A DNA stretch of 64,000 nucleotides, taken from Lachnospiraceae bacterium. GTDB lineage: Bacteria > Bacillota > Clostridia > Lachnospirales > Lachnospiraceae. Below, piece after piece: positions 36,384-45,002 of this stretch. How positions within the stretch are numbered: the first letter of the stretch is position 1; every line of letters begins with the position of its first letter. The notes beneath the pieces were generated by a model that was not told where the DNA came from, ran no database searches, and saw nothing but the letters and a program-made list of their open reading frames with translations. Location: NCBI GenBank assembly GCA_902363665.1, contig CABJAW010000005.1, positions 1 through 64,000 on the forward strand, written 5' to 3'. The position numbers were made by a program, and so were the translations under genes.

Positions 36384-37219
36384 AACGAAAAATGAGTCTG
36401 TCGATGAAAAAAGCCTGGATACGGTTCGGTGTGCTGGCTGCGCTGGCGCTTCTGTTTCTCTCGTTTGCTCTTTTTGCAAGTGTGCTGGCGCCCTTTGATC
36501 CACTGGAGAGCCACTATACAGATATGCTGAAGGCACCGGGCTGTACATACCTGTTTGGTACAGATCAGCTGGGAAGAGATCTGTTTTCAAGAATTCTGTA
36601 CGGTGGAAAAAGCTCTCTTTTGATCGCATTTGCAGTTACGGCAATCATATCATCTGTCGGAATTGTGATCGGAACGGTGGCCGGCTTTGCCGGTGGTATT
36701 TTTGACAATCTTCTGATGCGTATCTCAGATATGCTGATGGCATTTCCAGGGTATATTTTTACGATCGCACTGGTCAGTTTTATCGGTGTAGGACTGCCGA
36801 ATATGATCCTTGCGATGTCGTTGACCGGATGGACCTTTTATGCCAGAATCAGCCGTTCGCTGGTGCTCAGTGTAAAAAATAATGTTTATATTGAACAGGC
36901 AAGGCTGGGAGGGGCTTCGAACTGGAAAATTCTGATTCATTACATTATCCCGAATGTACTTCCTTCTCTTTTGGTTAATATCTTTCAGGATATCGGCGGA
37001 GAATTGCTGACAATCTCAGGATTGTCTCTGCTGGGACTTGGTTCGCCGCCTCCGACACCGGAGTGGGGGTTCATGCTTTCAGAGGGAAAAGATTACATGT
37101 ATTCTGCACCGTGGATGCTGATTTTCCCCGGACTTGTCATTTTGATCAGTGTGGTGCTGTTCAACCTGCTCGGTGACAGTATTCAGGATCTGATGAACCC
37201 GAAAGAAAGTACGTGGTAG
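36380..37219 (+). CDS. ABC transporter permease (Opp/NikC-like)
   Basis: 279 residues. It has the OppC_N start (FALFASVLAPFDP) and LFGTDQLGRDLFSRILYGG, followed by the BPD_transp_1 domain with EQARLGGASNWKILIHYIIPN. It pairs with the preceding permease. ATGA overlap with that gene indicates coupling. Confidence 0.93.
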   Translation: MKRKMSLSMKKAWIRFGVLAALALLFLSFALFASVLAPFDPLESHYTDMLKAPGCTYLFGTDQLGRDLFSRILYGGKSSLLIAFAVTAIISSVGIVIGTVAGFAGGIFDNLLMRISDMLMAFPGYIFTIALVSFIGVGLPNMILAMSLTGWTFYARISRSLVLSVKNNVYIEQARLGGASNWKILIHYIIPNVLPSLLVNIFQDIGGELLTISGLSLLGLGSPPPTPEWGFMLSEGKDYMYSAPWMLIFPGLVILISVVLFNLLGDSIQDLMNPKESTW

Positions 37220-37570
37220 AAAGACTGTGTGGAAAGCGTGGCCAGGAAAAAGCGTCCGTGTTCTGACAAAGTGAGATGCGGATGGAGCCTGCAAAGCAGT
37301 ATAGCAGGCAGATAAAACGATAGAGGAGGCAGATTTGCCTTTCTATTATATAGTAGCCGCCCGGAAAGGATTCAAAGCCAGAGTCAGATAATCCGGAACA
37401 GTTACAAAGAGACCTATTAATTTGTTTCCGTACGCAGAAACTTTGAGAGAATTGCGTATGAAACCATTACAACAAAACAGCAGCTCGAACGGCAAAGGGG
37501 ATCCTTGCAGTTCACTTATCTTATGATATTGATGAAATACGAAGGCTGCTGCAGATGACAGGAGGAAAAA
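37220..37570 (+). other. 350-base gap inside the ABC operon
   Basis: No gene is supported. A GGAACAGTTACA at about 37395 matches one arm of the 144-bp element, and CTTATGATATTGATGAAATACG near 37519 faintly resembles the composite repeat; both may be eroded remnants. No clear promoter or terminator is seen, so the binding-protein gene is probably read through from upstream. Confidence 0.35.
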
Positions 37571-39106
37571 ATGAAAAAGAGACTGAAAGCTTGTGTACCG
37601 GCAATGATGGCGGCAATGATGATGACCGCAGGGATGACAGGAAGTGCATTTGCGGCAGAGGATGGTACCCATCTGAACGTAGCAATGTTTATGTGGATGG
37701 ATGGACTGGATCCGGCAGAAGGGTGGAACGGCTGGACCACCATGCGCTGCGGTATCGGAGAGACGCTGCTGACTGCAGATGAAAATATGGACGTCGTTCC
37801 GTGTCTTGCGGATTCCTGGGAGCAGGTAGATGATACGACGTACAAATTCCACATCCGCCAGGGCGTAAAATTCTCAAATGGCAACGACATGACACCGGAA
37901 ACCGTAAAGGAGTCTATTGAGCGTACCGCTGCTCAGAACAGCCGTGGCGAAAACCTGAAGCTTGCAAGCGTAGAAGTAGATGGCGAAAATGTCATCTTCA
38001 AGACGACAGAGCCGTACAGCGCATTCCCGTACTACCTGACCGAGCCGATGTGCATCATCGTAGATACAACGGTTGATACGAGCAACTATGACAATGCACC
38101 GGTCTGCACCGGTCCGTTTGTGTGCGAGGAGTATGTACCGGAGGAGAAATATGAGCTGAAAGCAAATGAGTATTACTGGGACGGTACACCGGGTGTGGAC
38201 AGCGTTACCGTACTCAACATCGATGATGATACGAAGGTCAGCGCGATGCTTTCCGGAGATATCGATGTAGCAGTGGCACCAAGCTCCACCACACTTTCCC
38301 AGATCGAGGGAAGCGACAACATTGAGATGGTAAAGGTAACCGGTACGCGTGAGAGTGACCTGGAAATGAACTGCCGTGAGGGCCGCCCGACTGCAGATGT
38401 AAATCTCAGAAAGGCACTTTCCTATGCAATTGACCGTGATGTTATCGCGCAGGTAGCAGGAAATGGCTATGCACAGGCACTTGGAAAGGCATTCCCGGAT
38501 ACCGTTGGATACGATGAGGGTAAGGACGTAGAGAGCCAGACGTATGATCTGGACAAGGCGAAAGAGTATCTGGCAGAGGCTGGCTATGAGGATACCGATG
38601 GAAACGGATACGTGGAGAAGGATGGAGAGGAGCTTGAGCTGCACATTGCGCTTCGCTCTAATGCTTCTACCGCCGTATATCAGGCAATGCAGGATATGTG
38701 GAAGACAGCCGGCATCCATGTGGAGATCGATCTGATGGAGAATACCTCCGATGCACGTGACAGCGGAGAGTTTGATTTCATCGGCGGCGGCTGGCAGACC
38801 GTTAACAATGCAGACGGACAGTCTTATCTGAAGAACCGCTGGTCAGACGGAGGTTCGGACAATTATACCGCTTTTCACAGCGATGCATTCCAGGAGGTAA
38901 TGGAGCGCCTCGATAAAGCATTTGATTATGAGGATCGTGTACAGTGCTTCGTAGATGCAGAGAATGTATTGACTGAAGAGTGTCCGACGCTGTTCCTGTA
39001 TGCAAATGAAAACATTACGCTCATCAACACTGACAAGGTAAAAGACGTGACGGTATTCCCGATTGATTACTATATGCTCACATCCAGGTGGACAGCAGCA
39101 GAATAA
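37571..39106 (+). CDS. ABC transporter substrate-binding protein, family 5 (peptide/nickel type)
   Basis: 511 residues. A signal peptide ends AFAA at about residue 29, and the SBP_bac_5 fold follows (LADSWEQVDDTTYKFHIRQGVKFSNG; LRKALSYAIDRD). There is no lipobox cysteine, although in Gram-positives such proteins are normally lipoproteins; how it stays near the membrane is unclear. The family binds peptides, nickel or cobalt chelates, or haem. The B12 riboswitch of the operon favours a cobalt or cobamide-related ligand, which is inference. GGAGG precedes the ATG. Confidence 0.9.
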   Translation: MKKRLKACVPAMMAAMMMTAGMTGSAFAAEDGTHLNVAMFMWMDGLDPAEGWNGWTTMRCGIGETLLTADENMDVVPCLADSWEQVDDTTYKFHIRQGVKFSNGNDMTPETVKESIERTAAQNSRGENLKLASVEVDGENVIFKTTEPYSAFPYYLTEPMCIIVDTTVDTSNYDNAPVCTGPFVCEEYVPEEKYELKANEYYWDGTPGVDSVTVLNIDDDTKVSAMLSGDIDVAVAPSSTTLSQIEGSDNIEMVKVTGTRESDLEMNCREGRPTADVNLRKALSYAIDRDVIAQVAGNGYAQALGKAFPDTVGYDEGKDVESQTYDLDKAKEYLAEAGYEDTDGNGYVEKDGEELELHIALRSNASTAVYQAMQDMWKTAGIHVEIDLMENTSDARDSGEFDFIGGGWQTVNNADGQSYLKNRWSDGGSDNYTAFHSDAFQEVMERLDKAFDYEDRVQCFVDAENVLTEECPTLFLYANENITLINTDKVKDVTVFPIDYYMLTSRWTAAE

Positions 39107-39113
39107 AGAAAAA

Positions 39114-39908
39114 ATGAACATACTTGAAATCCAAAACTGTACGATATGCTATCAGAATGGCACGCCGGCAGTCTCTGATGTCTCCCTTTCCGTTTCGGAA
39201 GGGGAGATTGTCAGTATTGTCGGAGAAAGTGGAAGCGGGAAAACGACCTTGATCCGTGCAATTCTCGGTTTGTTGCCGCCGGGCGGAAAAGTGACGGGCG
39301 GCAGTATTTTATTTGGCGGACGTGACCTGGTGAAAATGAAAGAACAGGAAATACAGGAAATCAGAGGCCATGATATTGCGATGATCTTTCAGGATGTCGG
39401 TGCCGCCCTTGACCCGATCCAGAAAATTAAAACACAGTACAGCGAGTCGATCGCTGTGCATGAAAAGAAATCCGCAAAGGAATATTTTGAGCTGGCTGTG
39501 AGCATGCTCAAAAAAATGCATCTGACGGATACAAAGCGTGTAATGGAATCGTATCCGTTTGAACTTTCCGGCGGCATGAAGCAGCGTGTCGGCATTGCGA
39601 TGGGAATGACCGCACAGCCCAAGCTTCTGTTGGCTGATGAACCGACCTCTGCACTTGATGTGACGATTCAGGCGCAGGTGGTGCATGAGATGAAGGAGCT
39701 GCGGGACCGGTACGGCACGACGATTATCCTGGTGACGCACAACATGGGAGTTGCCTCATATCTGTCGGACAAGATCGGTGTCATGTGTCGCAGCCATCTG
39801 GTAGAATTTGGCAGCAGAGACGAAATCATCTATCATCCAAAGGAACAGTATACAAAGGATCTGCTTGAGGCAGTTCCGAAGTTGGGAGGAAAACGATTTG
39901 CACGGTGA
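39114..39908 (+). CDS. ABC transporter ATP-binding protein (NikD/OppD-like)
   Basis: 264 residues with Walker A GESGSGKTT, ABC signature ELSGGMKQRVGIA, Walker B LLLADEPTSALD and the switch histidine in ILVTHNMG. It is the first of two ATPases of the importer. The start at 39114 lies 7 bases after the binding-protein stop; its ribosome site is weak (AAAGAAAA), so coupling to the upstream gene is likely. It lacks the C-terminal oligopeptide extension that its partner has. Confidence 0.93.
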   Translation: MNILEIQNCTICYQNGTPAVSDVSLSVSEGEIVSIVGESGSGKTTLIRAILGLLPPGGKVTGGSILFGGRDLVKMKEQEIQEIRGHDIAMIFQDVGAALDPIQKIKTQYSESIAVHEKKSAKEYFELAVSMLKKMHLTDTKRVMESYPFELSGGMKQRVGIAMGMTAQPKLLLADEPTSALDVTIQAQVVHEMKELRDRYGTTIILVTHNMGVASYLSDKIGVMCRSHLVEFGSRDEIIYHPKEQYTKDLLEAVPKLGGKRFAR

Positions 39909-40875
39909 AGAGGTGCTGCTTGAGGTATCACATGCAAGTAAAATATTTCCGGTGAAAAAGCAGCAGCTTCGCGCTGTTTCAGACGTGAGCTTTACACTGG
40001 AAAAAGGAGAACTGCTCGGAATCGTCGGAGAGAGCGGCTGCGGAAAAAGCACACTGGCAAAAATGCTGGTCGGATCCCTGCCTGTGACATCGGGCACGAT
40101 GAAGCTTTCAGGGGAAGAGTACACAAAACTGAAAGGAAAAGAAAAGCAGGCGTTCCGCAGAAAAATCCAGATGGTTTTCCAGGATCCGCTGAGTTCGTTT
40201 TCTCCGAGAATGAAGATTGGAACGTATCTTGCGGAGCCTCGCAGAAATTTTGACCACGTGCCGAAGCAGCAGGCGCTTGCCGAGGCGGAAAAGCTCCTGG
40301 AGAAGGTAGGATTGCCGCGCGACTTTGCCGTGCGCTATCCGCATGAGCTTTCCGGCGGTCAGCTGCAGCGTGTGGCGATTGCAAGAGCAATCGCGATCTC
40401 TCCGGAGCTGCTGATCTGTGACGAAGCGACCGGTGCACTTGATGTATCTGTACAGAATCAGATCGCGCAGCTGCTTGTCGATCTGATCGAGGAGCAGAAC
40501 ATGGGCTGTATTTTTATCGGTCATGATCTGGCATTTGTGCGCAGTGTGACGCAGCGGATTGCGGTAATGTATCTTGGGTGTATCGTTGAGCTGATTGACA
40601 GCGAGTATCTGGAGCAGGAATGCAGGCATCCGTATACAAAGGCGCTGCTGAATTCCATTTTTGATGTGTACTGTGATCAGAAGGAAGAAATCCAGCTCTT
40701 AAAAGGCGAACCACCAAGCCCATTACAGTTGCAGTCTGGCTGTCCGTTTGCAAAACGCTGCAAAAGCTGCATGGAGCAGTGTAAGGAAAGCCTGCCACAG
40801 CTCAAGGAAGTCAGCGCCGGACATTTTGTGGCCTGTTTTTTGACCGGACAGACGAGTCACAGAGAGGAGCAATAA
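39898..40875 (+). CDS. ABC transporter ATP-binding protein (NikE/OppF-like)
   Basis: 326 residues from a TTG start at 39898 that follows GGGAGG and overlaps the previous gene by 11 bases. It has Walker A GESGCGKST, signature ELSGGQLQRVAIA, Walker B LLICDEATGALD and a C-terminal oligopeptide/dipeptide domain with a cysteine cluster (CPFAKRCKSCMEQC). In other Opp/Dpp ATPases similar cysteines bind an Fe-S cluster. It closes the operon; no clear terminator follows. Confidence 0.93.
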   Translation: MHGEEVLLEVSHASKIFPVKKQQLRAVSDVSFTLEKGELLGIVGESGCGKSTLAKMLVGSLPVTSGTMKLSGEEYTKLKGKEKQAFRRKIQMVFQDPLSSFSPRMKIGTYLAEPRRNFDHVPKQQALAEAEKLLEKVGLPRDFAVRYPHELSGGQLQRVAIARAIAISPELLICDEATGALDVSVQNQIAQLLVDLIEEQNMGCIFIGHDLAFVRSVTQRIAVMYLGCIVELIDSEYLEQECRHPYTKALLNSIFDVYCDQKEEIQLLKGEPPSPLQLQSGCPFAKRCKSCMEQCKESLPQLKEVSAGHFVACFLTGQTSHREEQ

Positions 40876-40943
40876 AACGCTTCTTCTGGCTCTTTTATGG
40901 TAATAAGAAAACGCTAAGATATGGTCAGAAAAACGGGCTTAAC

Positions 40944-40972
40944 TTGAAAAAGAACAGAGGGCTGTTTATAAT
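40944..40972 (+). promoter_or_regulatory. promoter upstream of the 125-residue membrane protein gene
   Basis: TTGAAA at 40944-40949 and TATAAT at 40967-40972, 17-bp spacer. Confidence 0.7.
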
Positions 40973-40995
40973 AAAATTAAGTTGATCCGGCTGAA

Positions 40996-41090
40996 CTGTT
41001 TGAACACAGATAAGCATTCCCTCGCTTCAGGGCTTTTGTAAAGCGGACATTCGCAATCCGCTTCGCTACTTGCTCATAAACGCAGTCGGG
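40996..41090. repeat. partial composite repeat with REP palindrome
   Basis: AACACAGATAAGCATTCCCTCGCTTCA at 40992-41018 recurs at about 34393, split here for position only. A REP palindrome (AAAGCGGACAT.. at 41040-41064) and CTACTTGCTCATAAACGCAG follow. It fills the leader of the next gene. Confidence 0.7.
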
Positions 41091-41114
41091 AAAAAAGGAA
41101 GGAGGCGTCCGTCC

Positions 41115-41492
41115 ATGAACAGAAAACGAAAAATTTCCGGTCTGATGAGCCTGATTTTATTACTTGCGATGCTGGACGGCGCGTTTTTTCCGCAGATTTT
41201 AAGGCTCATGCCGGACACTGAAAATTCCTGGCAGCTCTCTGCCGCACTTTTGCGCGTGACGATGCAGGACTGCCGACCGGAATCTGAGCATGCTCAGGTG
41301 CTGCGCGGCACGGCAGGCAGTGAGAGCGGAACCGAAATAGTTACCGTGCGATTGCGTCTTTTGTTTGATTTGCTTTTGCCCTGTACATTTCTGACGATTC
41401 TCTGGCCGCTGTTTTGCATGGCACGGGAAAGGAAAGAACACGCCGTCCGCAAAAAGCTGCTCTGGTATTTGCAATGTACCGATCTGCCATAA
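41115..41492 (+). CDS. hypothetical membrane protein, 125 residues
   Basis: I do not recognise the family. The ATG at 41115 follows GGAGGCGTCC. A first hydrophobic helix lies at about 10-28 (LMSLILLLAMLDGAFF) and a second at about 82-102 (LLFDLLLPCTFLTILWPLF), with a polar loop between and a basic tail. A very small membrane peptide gene follows 62 bases later, so the two may form a unit. It has its own promoter. Confidence 0.55.
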   Translation: MNRKRKISGLMSLILLLAMLDGAFFPQILRLMPDTENSWQLSAALLRVTMQDCRPESEHAQVLRGTAGSESGTEIVTVRLRLLFDLLLPCTFLTILWPLFCMARERKEHAVRKKLLWYLQCTDLP

Positions 41493-41554
41493 CATTCCAT
41501 CCGTAAACAGGGACTTCCGGTCCGAAAAAAGAAAAGAACGGAGGTGAAAAACGG

Positions 41555-41638
41555 ATGGAAACAGCAATCACAGTAGTAATCATTGCAATCGTGGTAGTCG
41601 TATTTTTCGGCGCAATCGTGATGGAACATAGAAAATAA
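41555..41638 (+). CDS. 27-residue single-pass membrane peptide
   Basis: An open frame with ATG at 41555 preceded by GGAGGTG encodes METAITVVIIAIVVVVFFG followed by a short basic tail (MEHRK). It is almost entirely one hydrophobic helix. The excellent ribosome site and clean charge pattern favour a real small protein. It may partner with the upstream membrane protein. Function unknown. Confidence 0.55.
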   Translation: METAITVVIIAIVVVVFFGAIVMEHRK

Positions 41639-41650
41639 AGTTGCCGTTTG

Positions 41651-41700
41651 GAGCCAACCTCCAAAATGCTGCGCATTTCGCCGGTGTGGCGTATCCGCCG
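41651..41700. repeat. partial copy of the 144-bp element
   Basis: GAGCCAACCTCCAAAATGCT.. through GTGTGGCGTATCCGCC matches 27465-27513 with a few substitutions. The terminal repeats are missing or eroded. Confidence 0.7.
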
Positions 41701-41785
41701 ATATTTAGTCTGACGCTTAAAGCGTCTGGAAGTACGTGACAGTCATGTGAGGTTCACGAAATACAAAATAAATACAATCTGCCGC

Positions 41786-41814
41786 TTGACATTTTTAAAA
41801 TGCAGCGCTATTAT
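41786..41814 (+). promoter_or_regulatory. promoter of the T-box leader
   Basis: TTGACA at 41786-41791 and TATTAT at 41809-41814, 17-bp spacer. Confidence 0.85.
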
Positions 41815-41821
41815 GATGCCA

Positions 41822-42090
41822 ATCTAAGTATTTCGCAATGACGAGGAAGAGTAATTGAAAGGGATTCCACAGAGAGCCGCTGACGATGGAAAGGCGGCGA
41901 TGAAGTTTCAATGAAAATCACCTCTGAGCTTTCAGACTGAAAGGATTCCGCGTAAGTCTGAACGGTTAACAGTCGTTATTCTGTTTCCCATTATAAGATG
42001 TGGAGCTAAGTGGCCGTACATACGGCAAAAAGAGTGGTACCGCAGAGGATAAAAGCCTTTGTCTCTTTAACGGAGACAAAGGCTTTTTTG
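41822..42090 (+). promoter_or_regulatory. T-box riboswitch (tRNA-sensing leader)
   Basis: The leader has the stem I blocks (GACGAGGAAGAGTAA, AGAGAGCCGCTG and GGCGGCGATGAAG), the segment ATCACCTCTGAG, and the T-box core AAGAGTGGTACCGCAGA at 42030-42046. A terminator AAAGCCTTTGTCTC / GAGACAAAGGCTTTTTT follows at 42051-42090. By analogy with other leaders, where the specifier codon directly precedes ACC(T)TTTGGAG, the specifier here reads ATC, isoleucine. That reading is inference. It controls the BASS-family transporter 370 bases downstream. Confidence 0.88.
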
Positions 42091-42461
42091 ATGGAAACCA
42101 TGAAACAAGGGTTCGTTCAAAATGCGGGTCTGGCAGATTTCTGGTACTGCCTGGCAGAAAAAGAGATGTTTGGATTTGTGATTCGCGATAAGCAAACCAA
42201 TATCTTTTCTGCCACACAAGAAGCATCGATTCCGTAAATGGGATTCAACCGAGGATCAATATTTACGGAAGCGTATGCCGGGATTTGAGGAAGCTCGCCC
42301 GTGAAATACGAGGAAATGTAACGAAGCCATGTCGAACAGACAAAGGATAAAGAGGTCTGGAACCTGGGATGGAGGAGTTACAAAAAAGTTACTGTTAAGA
42401 GTCAGATGAAAGTTTACCTGGATCTGAACGGTAACAAAAAAATAATGAGGAGAGAATCATC
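42091..42461 (+). other. 370-base leader between T-box and transporter gene
   Basis: No supported gene. A 48-codon open frame starts at 42091 but lacks a ribosome site. At 42387-42435 AGTTACTGTTAAGAGTCA and GATCTGAACGGTAAC look like eroded arms of the 144-bp element. Confidence 0.4.
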
Positions 42462-43412
42462 ATGGAATTACTGAAGAAAATCACAAAGTTTGTCAGCAAA
42501 TACATGGCTGTCATCGTAATCGCGGTTGCTGCGCTTGCATTGTTTGCACCAAATAGCGTCAGCTTTATCAAAACAAGTTATGTCAATACACTGCTCGGCA
42601 TCGTTATGTTTGGCATGGGCCTGACACTGAAGCCAAATGATTTCAAAGTCGTATTCAGCCGCCCGAAGGATGTCGTGATCGGCTGCATCGCACAGTTTAC
42701 AGTCATGCCGCTTCTGGCATTTTGCCTCACAAAGGTCTTCAACCTCCCGACAGAGCTGGCAATCGGTGTCATTCTGGTAGGTACTTGCCCAGGTGGTACT
42801 TCCTCAAATGTTATGACTTACCTGTCCGGCGGAGATGTAGCGCTTTCCGTAGGAATGACGGCAGTATCCACCGTCCTTGCACCGTTCTTAACTCCGCTGC
42901 TTACCTACTTCTATGCAGGACAGAAGGTAGATGTCAACATGGCAAGCATGTTCCTTTCCATCGTGAAGGTAGTCATCGTACCGATCGTGCTTGGATTTGT
43001 CATCAACCATTTCTTTAAGAAATTTACAGAGCGGGCTGTAGAGGTTTTGCCGTTGATTTCTACTACAGCAATCGTAGCAATTGTGGCAGCTGTTGTTTCT
43101 GCAAATTCAGCAAAGATCATGACCTGCGGACTTCTGATCGTAGCAGTCGTTATCTGCCACAACGTACTCGGTTATCTGCTCGGTTATGGAATCGGAAAGG
43201 TACTGAAGCTCAACACCACAAAATGCCGTGCAATTTCCATCGAAGTCGGCATGCAGAATTCCGGACTTGCCACTTCACTTGCAACCACGCATTTTGCAGC
43301 ATATCCGCTTGCAACGATCCCGGGTGCAGTATTTAGTGTATGGCATAATATTTCCGGTGCAATTCTTGCAAACTTCTTTGTGAGCATGGATGCGAAGAAA
43401 AAAGAAAAGTAA
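42462..43412 (+). CDS. bile acid:sodium symporter (BASS) family transporter
   Basis: 316 residues with about nine or ten membrane helices and the family motifs GMGLTLKPNDF, GTCPGGTSSNVMTYLSGGDVALSV and MQNSGLATSLATTHF. Bacterial members carry organic anions such as ketopantoate or 2-oxo acids with sodium. A T-box leader upstream suggests control by an amino-acid-specific tRNA, so an amino acid precursor (for example a branched-chain 2-oxo acid) is a plausible cargo. GAGGAG precedes the ATG. A composite repeat follows. Confidence 0.9.
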   Translation: MELLKKITKFVSKYMAVIVIAVAALALFAPNSVSFIKTSYVNTLLGIVMFGMGLTLKPNDFKVVFSRPKDVVIGCIAQFTVMPLLAFCLTKVFNLPTELAIGVILVGTCPGGTSSNVMTYLSGGDVALSVGMTAVSTVLAPFLTPLLTYFYAGQKVDVNMASMFLSIVKVVIVPIVLGFVINHFFKKFTERAVEVLPLISTTAIVAIVAAVVSANSAKIMTCGLLIVAVVICHNVLGYLLGYGIGKVLKLNTTKCRAISIEVGMQNSGLATSLATTHFAAYPLATIPGAVFSVWHNISGAILANFFVSMDAKKKEK

Positions 43413-43431
43413 AAGTCCTATGTGAGTTCGA

Positions 43432-43660
43432 CTTGAACGCAGAAGAAGCATTCTCTGCGTAAAGCGGATATTCGCAATCCGCTTCGCTACTTGTAGGATC
43501 ATAAGGAATCCAGGCTCGTAAGGAATCCAGGCTCGTAAGGAATCCTCCCGTAAACGGATCCCTCCTTACGAGATTCCGTAAACGGATCCCTCCTTACGAA
43601 ATTCCGCAAGCGGGTTCCCCTTATGATATTTCATGAACGCAGTCGCTTCGCGACCTGTCA
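43432..43660. repeat. composite intergenic inverted-repeat element, copy B
   Basis: Starts with ACGCAG..., a REP palindrome at 43462-43484, then CTACTTGTAGGATCATAAGG and a long hairpin CTCGTAAGGAATCC..GGATCCCTCCTTACGAG. Two internal segments (AGGCTCGTAAGGAATCC and CCGTAAACGGATCCCTCCTT) are each duplicated in tandem. It is the inverse of copy A and lies between the transporter and lacI-type genes. 43661-43880 has no recognisable gene. Confidence 0.85.
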
Positions 43661-43880
43661 CTGGCAGGTGGACGGCCACGGATGAGGAAAGACAAAAAAG
43701 CAGGCAGCAGAATCTGTGGAAAAACCTGTCTTGAAAACAGAACAGTCAGCAGTTCTCTTAAAGAGAGCATTTCGGCAGAAAGCGTTTCGCATGCCGGAAA
43801 GCGCAGAAGGAGGGCTGCTGGCTGTTTTTGTTGTGGGGTATTCTCTTTTATAGAATAAGCTGTAGAAATACTCAGATTGT

Positions 43881-44972
43881 TTACTGACAAAGCTCTCCGG
43901 TAAGATCAATAGTAGAACTGCGCAGAACCAGCTCAGTCATATACTGGCAGTACTGGTAAGGAATATCCGGATTGGCAATTCGGTTCAGAAGACAGTTTGC
44001 AGCGGCGATTCCCATATATTCTTTGTTTGTATGTATGGTTGTAAGTGGCGGCACGGCGTGTGCCGCTTCATTTATATTATCAAAGCCGACGATGGAAATA
44101 TCCTCCGGAATCCGATATCCAAGAAGCTGGAGTGCAGCTGCAAGCTGCAGTGCGGTCCAGTCATTTCCGCAAATATAGACTTCTGGAATTTCACGGAGTT
44201 TTTTTACTTTTTCGGTAAGATAAGCAGAATTCAGAAACAGCTGATCTGTTTCACGCAAAAAGCAGCTTTCAGAGAGTAGGGAAAGATGATGATCTTCCAG
44301 TGTTTCGCATACAGCGTCATAGCGCTCCTGAAAACCGCGTCCGACATTTTTGGAGGAGAGATCTCCGGCAAAAGCAAAACGGGAACAGCCTTTCTTAATC
44401 AGAGCAGAGACGATTTCGCGGATATGTTTTTTATTTTCCATTGTAATGATATCCATTCGTCCGAGAAATGCTTCATATTCACGGGGCATATCAAGTGTTA
44501 CAGTTGGAAGCTGATAAGAAAGTACAGCTTCACAAATACGAACATCACACAGCTCAACGAGAATAATGCCACGAGTGTCCGGATGTGCAATAACAGAAGG
44601 AAAACGCAGCTTTTCAATATCCTGATTATCCATGATTCCGATTACCATATTATAGTTGTGTGCTTTTAATACCTTTTCTATTCCTTTCATAACAACAATC
44701 CAAAAGTCAGAATGATTAAAAGAAGTACAGGTCAAAAAGAGAATATTGCCACGTGCCGGTGCAAAACCGGGGACGGAAGGTACGTTATCTGTTTTGGCAG
44801 ACAGATTTTCACAAGGTTGTGCAGGTTCTTCAGCTTGATTTATTGAACGGATCTTGTCCAGTACGAGTTTTTCTGTTTTAGGGGAAACTCCGCCTTTTCC
44901 GTTTAAAACCTTTGCAACTGTATTCCGTGACAGATTCAGTTCGGATGCCAGTTCTTTAATTGTATATTTCAT
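43881..44972 (-). CDS. LacI-family transcriptional regulator
   Basis: About 363 residues. A LacI helix-turn-helix at 1-45 (YTIKELASELNLSRNTVAKVLNGKGG) is followed by a periplasmic-binding-protein-like effector domain (about 70-355, with VYICGNDWTALQLAAAL and VGFDNINEAA). The start at 44972 lies 6 bases after GGAGGA; an ATG 6 bases upstream is too close to it. It is divergent from the GH32/ABC operon and most likely represses it in the absence of the sugar; candidate operators lie in the shared gap. The N-domain reads SRNTVAKVLNGKGGVSPKT, slightly unusual for LacI but typical in gut Clostridia. Confidence 0.92.
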   Translation of the reverse strand: MKYTIKELASELNLSRNTVAKVLNGKGGVSPKTEKLVLDKIRSINQAEEPAQPCENLSAKTDNVPSVPGFAPARGNILFLTCTSFNHSDFWIVVMKGIEKVLKAHNYNMVIGIMDNQDIEKLRFPSVIAHPDTRGIILVELCDVRICEAVLSYQLPTVTLDMPREYEAFLGRMDIITMENKKHIREIVSALIKKGCSRFAFAGDLSSKNVGRGFQERYDAVCETLEDHHLSLLSESCFLRETDQLFLNSAYLTEKVKKLREIPEVYICGNDWTALQLAAALQLLGYRIPEDISIVGFDNINEAAHAVPPLTTIHTNKEYMGIAAANCLLNRIANPDIPYQYCQYMTELVLRSSTIDLTGELCQ

Positions 44973-45002
44973 AACCATTCCTCCGGGCTTTCAATTTATA
45001 TG

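Noticed and set aside
37874..38719. 281-codon frame antisense to the family-5 binding protein
   Set aside because: No start context or homology; the plus-strand frame is a complete binding protein.
42091..42237. 48-codon frame directly after the T-box terminator
   Set aside because: The ATG adjoins the terminator T-run, there is no ribosome site and no recognisable domain.
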